Origin: Rhizobium terricola
GTDB lineage: Bacteria; Pseudomonadota; Alphaproteobacteria; Rhizobiales; Rhizobiaceae
Direction: 5' to 3'
DNA length: 64,000 bases
Assembly: GCF_012927355.1 (NCBI RefSeq)
Contig: NZ_JABBGK010000006.1
Span: 124,001 to 188,000 of the forward strand
Positions 37,873 to 46,926 of this stretch are shown piece by piece; the stretch's first letter is position 1; each line of letters opens with the position of its first letter. A program made the translations under genes and the position numbers. The notes beneath the pieces are model-generated. The model saw only the letters and a list, made by a program, of their open reading frames with translations, ran no database searches and was not told the DNA's origin.

Positions 37873-39520
37873 AGGTGATGCGGCCGTCGCAGATGGTGAA
37901 CACGGGCGCGAGGTCGGCGATCCCCTCGGAGGGACGATCCTCGATGTCGCCCGAGAGAACCACGACGTCGGCGTAGTAACCCGGCTTCAGCACGCCTTTC
38001 CGGTCTTCCATGAACTCGACCCAGGCGCTGGTCCGGGTATAGGCCTTCAGCGTTTCATCCAGTGTCAGGCGGTGGTCCGGCATGTCTTCGCGCCACGGCG
38101 TCCGCGTCATCGCATCGCGAATGCACGACAGCGGCGGAAGGGGCGAGACCGGCCAGTCGGTGGCAAAGACGATCGTGGCGCCGGCATCGACAAGCGTCTT
38201 CCACGCGAAGGCATGCGGCCAGCGTTCCTCGCCAATGTATGTCAGATACGGTTCGAGCGGAAGCCCGGCGGAACCTGGCGGATGGGTCGGCTGCATGGAG
38301 GCAATCGTTCCGAGCTCGGCAAAGCGAGGAACGTCTTGCGGATGGACGACCTCGATGTGTTCGATGCGGTTGCGCCGGTCGCTCGGGCCATTGGCCTTGC
38401 GGGCGGCTTCGTAACCGTCGAGCACCATTCGCACGGCGCCGTCGCCGATCGCATGGACCGCGACCGGCAGCCCGAGACGGTCTGCCTCGACGGCAACCCG
38501 GTTGAAGTGTTCGGCGGAGAAAAGCGGGTCGCCTTTCCAGCCGGGCTTGTGGGCATAGTCGTCGACGAAGACCGCCGTCTCGCCTTCGGTGACGCCGTCC
38601 ATGAAGACCTTGACGAAGTTGCAGCGCAGCTTGTCGCTGTCGAACCGCGCGCGCCAGGCGGCGGCCTTGTCCTCAATGTCCGTGAGCGGCATGAAATTCT
38701 TCATGTGAAAGGGCATGCGCACGCGGGCGGGAAGACCTTCGGTCTCCTCGATCTCCTTCAGCAGTTCCAGCTGGTAGAGATTGCCGTCCATGTTCTGGAA
38801 CGAGGTGATGCCGAGCGAGGCGCAGTAGGCGAGCCCCTGCTTCAGGACGGCGATATCGCCGGCACGCTGGTCCGCCGTCACGCTTTCCGGCTCGCCGCCC
38901 GTGCCGACGCCGAGACCCTCGCGGCCACCGGTCCGGCTCATCACGGCAACCGGGCGCATGGCGTTGGATTCCCGCAATTCGCCGTTGGCCAATCCGTCTT
39001 CGCCCATGACGATCTCATTGCCGACGCCGACGTCACGGCCGTGCAGGATCCCGGCCCTTTCGAGCGCGATGGTGTTGGCCCAGGCGGTATGGCGGTCGGG
39101 CGCGACCATCATGAAGGGTCGATCGGGGATGATGCGGTCGAGATGATGGCGGGTAACCCGTTCCTCCTCGGAGAGGATGGTGTAGTCGGCCGTCTGCGCG
39201 ACCAGCAGTTCGAGGTCCGGGTTGGCGGCGGCATAGGCGGTGACGGCTTCCTTCAGCGTGTCAAAACCATTGACCCCGAACAGCGACAATTCGTTGAGCG
39301 AGACGGAGCCGCCGAAGATGTGCATGTGGGCTTCATTGAAGCCCGGCATGACGGTTGCGCCTTTGGCATCGATGATCCGGGTCGACGGTGTCGCCATCGC
39401 CTCGATCTCGGCATTGCCGCCGATCGCCGCAATGCGGTTTCCGACAATCGCCACGGCCTCCGCGCGGGGGAGGGCGTCGTCCATCGTGAGCACGCGGGCA
39501 TTGCGAATGATGATATCCAT
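37859..39520 (-). CDS. YtcJ-like metal-dependent amidohydrolase, copy 1
   Basis: A 553-residue amidohydrolase-superfamily protein of the YtcJ group. It has the N-terminal metal motif HMH (GFNEAHMHIFGG, about residue 65), later HAIGDGAVRM, RIEHIEVV and the ATDWPVSP aspartate, giving a complete metal site. No signal peptide is present, so it is cytosolic. Family members hydrolyse cyclic amides, N-acyl or formyl groups; substrate cannot be predicted. It is one of two tandem paralogues that match at well over half their positions by eye. Confidence 0.9.
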   Translation of the reverse strand: MDIIIRNARVLTMDDALPRAEAVAIVGNRIAAIGGNAEIEAMATPSTRIIDAKGATVMPGFNEAHMHIFGGSVSLNELSLFGVNGFDTLKEAVTAYAAANPDLELLVAQTADYTILSEEERVTRHHLDRIIPDRPFMMVAPDRHTAWANTIALERAGILHGRDVGVGNEIVMGEDGLANGELRESNAMRPVAVMSRTGGREGLGVGTGGEPESVTADQRAGDIAVLKQGLAYCASLGITSFQNMDGNLYQLELLKEIEETEGLPARVRMPFHMKNFMPLTDIEDKAAAWRARFDSDKLRCNFVKVFMDGVTEGETAVFVDDYAHKPGWKGDPLFSAEHFNRVAVEADRLGLPVAVHAIGDGAVRMVLDGYEAARKANGPSDRRNRIEHIEVVHPQDVPRFAELGTIASMQPTHPPGSAGLPLEPYLTYIGEERWPHAFAWKTLVDAGATIVFATDWPVSPLPPLSCIRDAMTRTPWREDMPDHRLTLDETLKAYTRTSAWVEFMEDRKGVLKPGYYADVVVLSGDIEDRPSEGIADLAPVFTICDGRITYEAN

Positions 39521-39642
39521 GGCGCTGTTCCGTTTCGTCTCTTCTTGTTGTTCCGGCGGCGCGCCGGGCCGGCCGCGCGCAATGGCGGCAATTCAGCCGG
39601 GGACGGGAGCGGTGACGCATCCCGTGCTCCGATCGCGGGCGG

Positions 39643-41316
39643 TCAGGCCGCCTGGTGGGTGATGCGGCCGTCGCAGATCGTGACCGCGGCGCGGACCGTG
39701 TCCATGATCTTTTCCGGTGCGACCTGCTCGATGTCGTGGGTGAGGACCACGACGTCGGCGAGGAAGCCGGGCTTCAGCTTGCCCTTGCGGTCTTCCATGA
39801 ATTCGACCCAGGCGCCGATGGCGGTATAGGCTTCGAGCGACTCTTCCAGCGTGAAGCGCTGGTCGGTGAGGCCTTCCTTCCACAGCTTGCGGGTCATGGC
39901 ATCCTGGATGCACTGGAAGGGCGAAACCGGCGATACCGGCCAGTCGGAGGCGAAGACGACCGGCGCGCCGGCCTCCTTCATCGTGCGCCAGGCATAGGCA
40001 TATTCCCAGCGGTCCTCGCCGATGCGGGCATCGGTCGGCTCCAGCGGGAAGCAGGTGCCGCCAGGGACGTGAACCGGCTGCATCGAGGCCACGACGCCGA
40101 GCTCCCTGAAACGCGGGAGGTCGGTCGGATCGATGATCTCGATGTGCTCGATGCGGTGGCGGAGATCCTGCTTGCCGTTCGCCTTGATGGCGGCCTCGTA
40201 GCCGTCGAGCGTCTGGCGGATGGCGGCGCTGCCGATCGCATGGACGGCAATTTGCAGGCCGAGCGCATCAGCCTTCGTGGCGATGGCATTGAACGCCTCG
40301 GCGGTGAAAAGCGGCTCGTAGGTGTAGCCCGGACGATCGCCGTAGCCTTCCAGCATGAAGGCGGTCTGGCTGTCGAGGACGCCGTCCATGAAGACCTTGA
40401 CGAAGTCGCCGCGGACCATGTCGGTGGCGAACTCCTTCTTCCATTCCGCTGCCTTGTCGAGTTCGGCGAGATCCATGAAATTCTTCATGTGGAAGGGAAT
40501 GCGGATGCGGCAGGGCAGTTCGCCCGACTGCTCCAGGTCGCGCATCAGGCGCAGCTGGTAGTGGTTGCCGTCGAAGTTCTGGATCGAGGTGACGCCCCAG
40601 GAGGCGCAGTATTCCAGGCCGCTCTTGAGGATCGCCCGGTCGAGGGCATATTGTTCGGGCGTGACGTTTTCCGGATCCATGCCGGTCACCATGCCGAGTT
40701 CCTCGCGGCCGCCGGTCGAGGCGAGTGCGGACACCGGTCCGAAGGCGTTGCCTTCACGCAGTTCGCCGCTGGCCATGCCGTCGGCGCCCATCACCACCTC
40801 GTTGCCGACGCCGACATCCTTGCCATGCAGCAGGCCGGCCTTTTCCAGCGCGGCGGTGTTGGCCCAGGCCGTGTGATGGTCAGGGGCGAACATCATGAAC
40901 GGGCGATCCGGCAGGATCGCGTCGAGATGATGGCGAGTGACGGATTCGTCAAGCGAGATGATCGAGTAGTCGGCCGAGAAGCCCATCAGCAGCGGCTCGT
41001 CGGGATTGGCCGCGGCATAGGCCTGCATCGCTTCCTTCAGGGCCTCGAAGCCATGGACACCGTGGAGGTTGAGCTGGCGCAGCGAAACCGAGCCCGGGAA
41101 GATGTGCATGTGGGCCTCGTTGAAGCCCGGCAGGACCGTCTTGCCCCCGGCATCGATCACTTGCGTTTCAGGGCCGGCCAGCGCCCTGATCTCATCGTTG
41201 CTGCCGACGGCAAGGACGCGATTGCCGGCAAGGGCGACGGCCTCCGCTCTCGGGGCGGCTTCGTCCATGGTCAGCACGCGGGCATTGCGGATGATGAGAT
41301 CGGCGGTCTTGGGCAT
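39643..41316 (-). CDS. YtcJ-like metal-dependent amidohydrolase, copy 2
   Basis: A 557-residue paralogue of the next gene downstream, with the same layout: GFNEAHMHIFPG, RIEHIEII and ASDWPVSP. It differs in the family motif HAIGD, reading HAIGSAAI (Asp to Ser), and in loops around residues 210-240, so substrate or activity may differ. Tandem retention of two copies suggests divided substrate range. It follows the serine hydrolase gene by 33 bp and belongs to the same leftward operon as a polyamine-type transporter. Confidence 0.9.
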   Translation of the reverse strand: MPKTADLIIRNARVLTMDEAAPRAEAVALAGNRVLAVGSNDEIRALAGPETQVIDAGGKTVLPGFNEAHMHIFPGSVSLRQLNLHGVHGFEALKEAMQAYAAANPDEPLLMGFSADYSIISLDESVTRHHLDAILPDRPFMMFAPDHHTAWANTAALEKAGLLHGKDVGVGNEVVMGADGMASGELREGNAFGPVSALASTGGREELGMVTGMDPENVTPEQYALDRAILKSGLEYCASWGVTSIQNFDGNHYQLRLMRDLEQSGELPCRIRIPFHMKNFMDLAELDKAAEWKKEFATDMVRGDFVKVFMDGVLDSQTAFMLEGYGDRPGYTYEPLFTAEAFNAIATKADALGLQIAVHAIGSAAIRQTLDGYEAAIKANGKQDLRHRIEHIEIIDPTDLPRFRELGVVASMQPVHVPGGTCFPLEPTDARIGEDRWEYAYAWRTMKEAGAPVVFASDWPVSPVSPFQCIQDAMTRKLWKEGLTDQRFTLEESLEAYTAIGAWVEFMEDRKGKLKPGFLADVVVLTHDIEQVAPEKIMDTVRAAVTICDGRITHQAA

Positions 41317-41349
41317 GATGTCAGTCCTGGATGAATAGGTGTCTGGCGG

Positions 41350-42531
41350 TCAGGCGCTGATGCGGCTGAGAGCGCGGAAGAAGGCGAAGTTGTCCTGCTT
41401 GAGTTCGTCATCGAGCGGATTGGGCTGCGACGAGAGCTTGACGATGACAGTCTCGGTCGACGGGTCGACATAGAGCCACTGGCCGTGAATGCCGATGGCA
41501 CAGAAGGCGCCGTCCGCTTCCCCGGTCTGGTACCACTTGCTGCGGTAGCGGCCGTTCGGCAGCATCGTCGGCTGGCTCGCGGCCCAGGCCTTCGGATCGC
41601 CGGCGGTCTTCATGTCCTCGACCCAGGCCGTAGAGACGACCTGACGGTCTTCGGCGCGGCCGCCGTCGAGCAGCATCTGGCCGACGCGGGCGAGATCGCG
41701 GGCCGTGACGCAGACGCCACCGGCCGAGCGGGCCGTTCCCGCACCGTCGACGCTGACGAGGGCGTGGTTCTTCGCGCCGAGCGGCTTCCAGAGCAAGTCC
41801 GAAAACAGGTCGGCATAGCGCCGGCCGCTCGCCCGTTCGATCAGGATGCCGAGCAGGTCGGAATTGGGCGATGCGTAGTAGAAGGGGCCACCATGCGGGC
41901 GATCGGCCTTCTGCAGGGTCATTAGGAACTCGGTGAGCGTCTCGACGGGAGCGCCCGGCTCGGACGGGTTCCACAGCGTCGAGCGACGATAACGGGCAAA
42001 GGCGCCGTCCTTGTTGAGGTAGGCCTCGTCGAAGTCGAGGCTGACGCGCATGTCGAGCACGTCACGATAGGTGCAGTCGCCATAGGCGGAGCCCTTCGCT
42101 TCGGGCACCAGATCGACGACCGGGCGGTCCGGATCGACGATGCCCTGTTCTTCAAGGCCGGCCGAGACGAGGGCGGTTAGCGACTTGCTGACGGAAAAGA
42201 CGATGTGGCGGGCGTTGACGTCGGCGTGCGGCGCATAGTGTTCTGCGACGATCCGGCCGCCCTTCATGAGCACGAAGGCGTCGGTATGGGCGTGGTCGAG
42301 GAAGGCGCGGGCATTGGTCGTGCCGGCAAGCCCGGTCTCGAGCGGCAGGTCGAGCAAGGGAGAGGATGAAAGCGCTGTTTCGGGCGTTTCGGCAGCGGCG
42401 CGGATCTCGGTGGTCGGCACCATCTCGCGCAGGTTCTGGAAGCTCCACCGGCTGAACGGGGCGGTGCGCCAGTTGGCGATCGTCACGTCGCGGCGTTCGA
42501 AGCCGTGGGTCGTCTTGAATTCGGTGGTCAT
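41350..42531 (-). CDS. Serine hydrolase, beta-lactamase class C / esterase family
   Basis: A 393-residue protein of the class C beta-lactamase-like fold. The catalytic SxxK is SVSK in IVFSVSKSLTALV, the second-motif tyrosine lies in FYYASPNSDLLG, and the C-terminal HGQWLYV region stands in for the KTG strand. No signal peptide is seen, arguing for a cytosolic esterase, amidase or D-aminopeptidase rather than an antibiotic-resistance enzyme. It lies between the transporter genes and the two amidohydrolases. Confidence 0.87.
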   Translation of the reverse strand: MTTEFKTTHGFERRDVTIANWRTAPFSRWSFQNLREMVPTTEIRAAAETPETALSSSPLLDLPLETGLAGTTNARAFLDHAHTDAFVLMKGGRIVAEHYAPHADVNARHIVFSVSKSLTALVSAGLEEQGIVDPDRPVVDLVPEAKGSAYGDCTYRDVLDMRVSLDFDEAYLNKDGAFARYRRSTLWNPSEPGAPVETLTEFLMTLQKADRPHGGPFYYASPNSDLLGILIERASGRRYADLFSDLLWKPLGAKNHALVSVDGAGTARSAGGVCVTARDLARVGQMLLDGGRAEDRQVVSTAWVEDMKTAGDPKAWAASQPTMLPNGRYRSKWYQTGEADGAFCAIGIHGQWLYVDPSTETVIVKLSSQPNPLDDELKQDNFAFFRALSRISA

Positions 42532-42602
42532 GGAGCGTGTTCCCGTAAACGGGAGAGCCGCGAGGCTCCCCCGTCTTCATGCAAATATCGATATGGGCCG
42601 GG

Positions 42603-43637
42603 TTACTTCTGAACTTCGGTCCAGATCTTGGTGTAGAGTTCCTGGACTTCCGGCTTGCAGGCGAGGTTGAACTTGCCTGCTGCCTTGGCCGATTCCGGAA
42701 TGTTGACTTCCGGAGCGGTCTTCATGTCTTCCGGCATGAAAGCGTCCGAGCCCTTGATGCCGTTCGCATAGCGGGCGAAGGCCGAGAGCATGGCGGCGTT
42801 TTCCGGGTCCATGATGAAGTTGAGGAACAGCTTGGCGTTGTCGACGTTCTTGGCGTCCTTCAGGATGGCGGCGTTGTCCATCCAGATCGGGTAGCCTTCC
42901 TTCGGGTAGCCGTAGACGATGTTCGGGTTGGCGAGACGGCCGCGGAAGGTTGCGCCGTTCCAGTCGACCGAAGCGGCGAGGTCGCCCTTCGTGTACTTCT
43001 CGACCGTACCGTAGTCCATCGAGATCCACTTCGGCTTGGCGGCGACCAGCAGGTCGCGGGCCTTTTTCAGGACGGTCAGGTCGCCGGTGCAGGGCTCGCC
43101 GCCGGCATAGGTGACGACCATGTGCATGACGTCCGACATTTCCGGAACGACGTTGACCTTGCCGACCAGCTCAGCCGGCGGGTCGAGGAAGATGGCAGAC
43201 GTGTTCGGGTCGCCGGAGTAGACGGACTTGTCGACGGCGATGCCGGTCGTGCCCCACTGCCACGGAACCGAGTAGTGGCGGCCCGGATCGAACGGCACGT
43301 CAACCCACTGCGGATCGACATTCTTGAAGTTTTCCAGCTGGTCCGGACGGGATTCGAGCAGCAGGCCTTCGCCGATGAAGATAGGCATGGCGCTGGCTGA
43401 GGGAACGACGATGTCGAAGCCGTGACCGCCCTGGCGGATCTTGGCAAGCGCGGTGTCATTGCTGTCGTAGTCGGTAAGCGTCACCTTGACCTTGTAGGCC
43501 TCCTCGAACTTCTTGATGAGCTCGGGGTTGGTGTAATTGCCCCAGTTGTAGATGTTGAGTTCGCCGTCCGCGTGGGCGATCGCCGCGGAGGCCATCAGGG
43601 CCACCAGGCTGGCGGCAAGCTTCAGGGTATGCTTCAT
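42603..43637 (-). CDS. Polyamine-type ABC transporter, substrate-binding protein
   Basis: A 344-residue PotD/PotF-like binding protein. Residues 1-23 are a signal peptide (LAASLVALMASAAIAHA) and the mature protein begins DGELNIYNWGNYTNPE, the hallmark NWxxY of this family. Also visible are VPSASAMPIFIGEGLL and PWQWGTTGIAVDK. ATG 43637 follows AGGAG; a GTG three codons earlier is less likely. The ligand could be a polyamine or another cationic or amide compound; its operon partners are hydrolases, not polyamine enzymes. Confidence 0.9.
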   Translation of the reverse strand: MKHTLKLAASLVALMASAAIAHADGELNIYNWGNYTNPELIKKFEEAYKVKVTLTDYDSNDTALAKIRQGGHGFDIVVPSASAMPIFIGEGLLLESRPDQLENFKNVDPQWVDVPFDPGRHYSVPWQWGTTGIAVDKSVYSGDPNTSAIFLDPPAELVGKVNVVPEMSDVMHMVVTYAGGEPCTGDLTVLKKARDLLVAAKPKWISMDYGTVEKYTKGDLAASVDWNGATFRGRLANPNIVYGYPKEGYPIWMDNAAILKDAKNVDNAKLFLNFIMDPENAAMLSAFARYANGIKGSDAFMPEDMKTAPEVNIPESAKAAGKFNLACKPEVQELYTKIWTEVQK

Positions 43638-43654
43638 GGTTCCCACTCCTGTGT

Positions 43655-44464
43655 TTACTCGGTTTTTTGATTGGGTCTGCTGAGGAAGAAGAAGATCGTG
43701 ACAACCGCCAGCGACAGCAGCAGAAACACTGTCGAGATGGCATTCATTTCCGGCGTGATGGACCGGCGCAATTGGCCCAGCATGTAGGTCGGGAGGGTGT
43801 CCTGACCGCCGGATTTCACGAATTCGGTGATCACCACGTCATCCAGCGAGATGACGAAAGCCAGCATCACGCCGGCGAGGATGCCGGGCCAGAGAAGCGG
43901 CAGGGTGACATAGCGGAAGACCTTGAACGGGGTAGCGTAGAGATCGGCTGCAGCCCGTTCGAGGGCGAGATCCATGCTTTCGAGACGGGCACGGATCGGC
44001 AGATAGGCAAAGGGAATGCAGAAGGCCGTATGGGCCATGATCAGGTAGCCGAGGCCGGAATAGCCGCTCCAGACCTTGATGCGCGAGAAGAAGATCAGCA
44101 GGGCGACCGCGGTGACGATTTCCGGCACCATCAGCGGCATGTTGATGAAGGAATACTTGAAGGTCAGGCCGCGATAGGGCGCGGTCCGGGTCGTGGCGAT
44201 CGCCGCTAGCGTGGCGGCGGCCGTCGCGACGATCGCGGCGATGCCGGCAATCTCGACCGAGCGGATCGAGGATTCGATCACCTGGCTGTTGTTCCAGGCC
44301 GCCGCGAACCAGCGCAGCGAAAAGCCTTCCCACTTGGCGATCGACGTGCCCGAGTTGAAGGCAAAGACGACCAGGGTGAAGATCGGCACGTAGAGGATCG
44401 CGAAGCAGATCATCGCGATGGTGGCAAAGCCCGGCTGGACGCGGACGTCGAAACGCTTATGCAT
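43655..44464 (-). CDS. Polyamine-type ABC transporter, permease (PotC-like)
   Basis: A 269-residue inner-membrane permease with six predicted helices. Family features are VPIFTLVVFAFN early, RSVEIAGIAAIVATAAATLAAI, and the EAA-type loop near LERAAADLYATPFKVFRYV. It overlaps the PotB-like gene by eight bases on its 5' side (ATG 44464 within that gene's end) and is followed by the binding-protein gene 17 bp later. Confidence 0.9.
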   Translation of the reverse strand: MHKRFDVRVQPGFATIAMICFAILYVPIFTLVVFAFNSGTSIAKWEGFSLRWFAAAWNNSQVIESSIRSVEIAGIAAIVATAAATLAAIATTRTAPYRGLTFKYSFINMPLMVPEIVTAVALLIFFSRIKVWSGYSGLGYLIMAHTAFCIPFAYLPIRARLESMDLALERAAADLYATPFKVFRYVTLPLLWPGILAGVMLAFVISLDDVVITEFVKSGGQDTLPTYMLGQLRRSITPEMNAISTVFLLLSLAVVTIFFFLSRPNQKTE

Positions 44465-45377
44465 GGCCGCCTCCCGTCTTTCCGGCATTCTTCACGTAGT
44501 AGAGCATTGCTGCCAGCACGATGATGACGAGGGTGATGGAGAGCGAGGCGCCGAGTGGCCAGTTGCGGCCCTGGCCGAACTGAAGCTCGATCAGGTTGCC
44601 GATCATCAGGTTCTTGCCGCCGCCGAGGATGCGCGGAATGACGTAGGACGACAGCGCCGGGATGAAGACCAGGATCGATCCGGCGATGATGCCGGGCTTG
44701 ACCAGCGGGATGATGATCCGGCGCAGCACCTGGAAACGGGTCGCATAGAGGTCGTAGCCCGCTTCGACGAGCCGGAAGTCGAGCTTTTCCATGCTGGCAT
44801 AGAGCGGCAGCACCATCAGCGGCAGATGCACATAGGCCATGCCGAGCAGGATGGCGAAGTCGGTGTAGAGCATCTGGATCGGCGCGGAAATGATGCCGAG
44901 CTTCATCAGGAGGGTGTTCACCAGGCCTTCGTTGCGGATCATTTCCTGGATCGCGAAGCCGCGGATCAGCATGTTGGTCCAGAACGGAATGGTGATCAGG
45001 AAGAGCCAGACCTGGCGCAGATGGGCCGGACGGCTGGCGATGAAGTAGGCCGTCGGGAAACCCAGAACCAGCGACAGGATCGTGGTGGCGGTCGCCAGCT
45101 TGATCGAGCGCCAGAGGATGCTGACATGGGCGTCAGCGAGCGACAGCGTGTTGTCGAAGATGTCGCGCTCGAGGAAAACCTTGAACCAGGCTTCCGTCGA
45201 GAATTCCCATTTCACGTCGCCATAGTTGCCGGGAGCGAGAAAGGAATAGACCAGGACGATGAGGAGGGGGCCGACGCCGGCGATGGCGATCAGGGCCAGG
45301 GCCGGCGTGCTCAGCAGCCAGCGATTGACGATGTCCTTGCGTTTTGCCGCTGCAGCGGCTTCGGCTGCGGTGCTCAT
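44457..45377 (-). CDS. Polyamine-type ABC transporter, permease (PotB-like)
   Basis: A 306-residue permease with six membrane helices after a short cytoplasmic N-terminus rich in alanine. Typical segments are PLLIVLVYSFLA, FPTAYFIASRPAHLRQVWLF, TNMLIRGFAI and the EAA-loop LVEAGYDLYATRFQVLRRI. It starts 4 bp after the ATPase stop, with AGGGA as ribosome site, and overlaps the next permease gene, so the transporter subunits are translationally coupled. Confidence 0.9.
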   Translation of the reverse strand: MSTAAEAAAAAKRKDIVNRWLLSTPALALIAIAGVGPLLIVLVYSFLAPGNYGDVKWEFSTEAWFKVFLERDIFDNTLSLADAHVSILWRSIKLATATTILSLVLGFPTAYFIASRPAHLRQVWLFLITIPFWTNMLIRGFAIQEMIRNEGLVNTLLMKLGIISAPIQMLYTDFAILLGMAYVHLPLMVLPLYASMEKLDFRLVEAGYDLYATRFQVLRRIIIPLVKPGIIAGSILVFIPALSSYVIPRILGGGKNLMIGNLIELQFGQGRNWPLGASLSITLVIIVLAAMLYYVKNAGKTGGGHA

Positions 45378-45381
45378 ACCG

Positions 45382-46479
45382 TCAGTCCCTCAGGATCTGG
45401 GCTGCCCGCAGCCCGAGGCGAACCGCGACGCGCGAGCCCTTGTCGTGCGGTACCGTGCCCTGTCGCATGTTCTGCTCGCGCACGACGAAGGTCTCGCCGT
45501 TGTCGAGCCGGACATGAAAATGGGTGTCCGTGCCGAAATAGATGGCATCCACCAGCTCGCCGTCGAAGCTGCCGGTACCGGGATCGCCGAGCGAGGCGTG
45601 TTCCGGCCGGATGACGACCGTGACCTTGCCGGATGGCGAGCCTTCACCGGGCAGCGAGGCATCGATGACCGAACCGGAGGCGAGCCGCACGGTGCCGGTC
45701 TCTTCCTTGAGTTCGACGATCTCGCCGGCCAGGAAATTTGATTCACCGATAAAGTCGGCGACGAAGCGATCGGCCGGACGCTCGTAGATCTCGTGTGCGG
45801 AACCGACCTGGCGGACCTCGCCGTTCGACATGACCGCGATGCGGTCCGACATGGTCAGCGCTTCTTCCTGGTCGTGGGTGACGAAGATGAAGGTGATGCC
45901 GGTTTCGGCCTGGACGCGTTTCAGTTCGATCTGCATTTCCTTGCGGAGCTTGTAGTCGAGGGCCGAAAGCGGTTCATCGAGCAGGAGAACCTTCGGCTTT
46001 GGGGCGAGCGCGCGAGCGAGTGCCACGCGCTGCTGCTGGCCGCCGGAGATCTGGCTGACCTGCCTGTCCTTCATCCGTTCCATGTGCACGAGGGCGAGCA
46101 TCTCGTCGACGCGCGCCTTGATCTCCGCTGCGGGCCGGCCGAGCATCTTCAGGCCGAAGCCGATGTTCTCCGCCACCGTCATGTGCGGGAAAAGCGCATA
46201 GGACTGGAAGACGGTGTTGACCGGGCGCTTGAACGGCGGCAGCGGTGCGATGTCCTCGCCGTTGAGCAGGATTTCGCCCTTGGTCGGGAAGTCGAAGCCG
46301 GCGATCAGCCGGAGGAGGGTGGTCTTGCCGCAGCCGGAAGGTCCGAGCAGCGTGAAAAATTCGTTTTCCCGGATGGTCAGGAAGACCGAGTCCAATGCGG
46401 TCACCTGGGCGTTGCCGTAACCGTAGACGCGACTGACGCCCCGGATTTCAATCGCGGCCTTCTTCGATGTCGAACTCAA
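45382..46479 (-). CDS. Polyamine-type ABC transporter, ATP-binding protein (PotA-like)
   Basis: A 365-residue ABC ATPase: Walker [11 protein letters not shown]-loop [12 protein letters not shown], signature [16 protein letters not shown], Walker [12 protein letters not shown] and switch histidine [10 protein letters not shown]. These are followed by a C-terminal TOBE-type regulatory domain (about residues 265-365). It opens the leftward operon. The start appears to be TTG 46479, seven bases after GGGGAT; no ATG fits the family N-terminus. Confidence 0.92.
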   Translation of the reverse strand: MSSTSKKAAIEIRGVSRVYGYGNAQVTALDSVFLTIRENEFFTLLGPSGCGKTTLLRLIAGFDFPTKGEILLNGEDIAPLPPFKRPVNTVFQSYALFPHMTVAENIGFGLKMLGRPAAEIKARVDEMLALVHMERMKDRQVSQISGGQQQRVALARALAPKPKVLLLDEPLSALDYKLRKEMQIELKRVQAETGITFIFVTHDQEEALTMSDRIAVMSNGEVRQVGSAHEIYERPADRFVADFIGESNFLAGEIVELKEETGTVRLASGSVIDASLPGEGSPSGKVTVVIRPEHASLGDPGTGSFDGELVDAIYFGTDTHFHVRLDNGETFVVREQNMRQGTVPHDKGSRVAVRLGLRAAQILRD

Positions 46480-46926
46480 GAAATATCCCCAATTTCTAAT
46501 GGAATTTCCGTCACTGTTTCACTTCCGGCGGGTTCCGACAAGAGAGCGGAACGGCTCCGTTTACCGGTTACGAACGACGCAATAAGTGTGCCACGCGCTG
46601 CAAAATGACCTGATCCTCCCGTTCATTCCCGTTCCCCGCGGCATTTCCTGCTGTTCGCGATCTTAATCCACGCGATCGGCGGTGCCGCTTCTCCTTCCGG
46701 ACCCTCCAGTCCGATCCAGCCCGAGGGCAGGATTTTGGCATGTTGCCTCAAAATTGGTCGTTTGACCATTTTTATTTCAGGCATCCCCACGCTTTTGCTG
46801 AAGGCATAGCCGGAACGGTCGTCAGCGCAGTCCGGGCGCCTTGACGGCGCCTGCGGCAGGCATTGAGATGGCGGGCGGCGGATTGATGCTCCGTACGATC
46901 CGTTCCCGTCCGATGCGAGGTTTCCC
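46480..46926. other. 447-bp divergent intergenic region without a credible gene
   Basis: It separates the leftward transporter/amidohydrolase operon from the rightward amidase gene and should hold both promoters. A leftward open frame at 46623-46928 has no ribosome site, domain or normal codon pattern. A TGGTC-N4-GACCA site at 46755-46768 is the only clear signal. Confidence 0.6.
46755..46768. promoter_or_regulatory. Candidate GntR/FadR-type operator
   Basis: TGGTC-GTTT-GACCA is a perfect 5-bp inverted repeat with a 4-base centre, flanked by partly symmetric A/T. This form is common for FadR-subfamily GntR regulators. No such regulator gene is in the window, so the binder is unknown. Confidence 0.4.

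Noticed and set aside
37853-41334. Two long rightward frames (658 and 559 codons) opposite the amidohydrolases
   Set aside because: Mirror frames of two well-conserved enzymes; similar to each other only because the real genes are paralogues.
41350-42531. Possible antibiotic-resistance beta-lactamase
   Set aside because: It has the class C fold and SVSK motif but no signal peptide and lies in a catabolic operon, so a cytosolic esterase or amidase is more likely.
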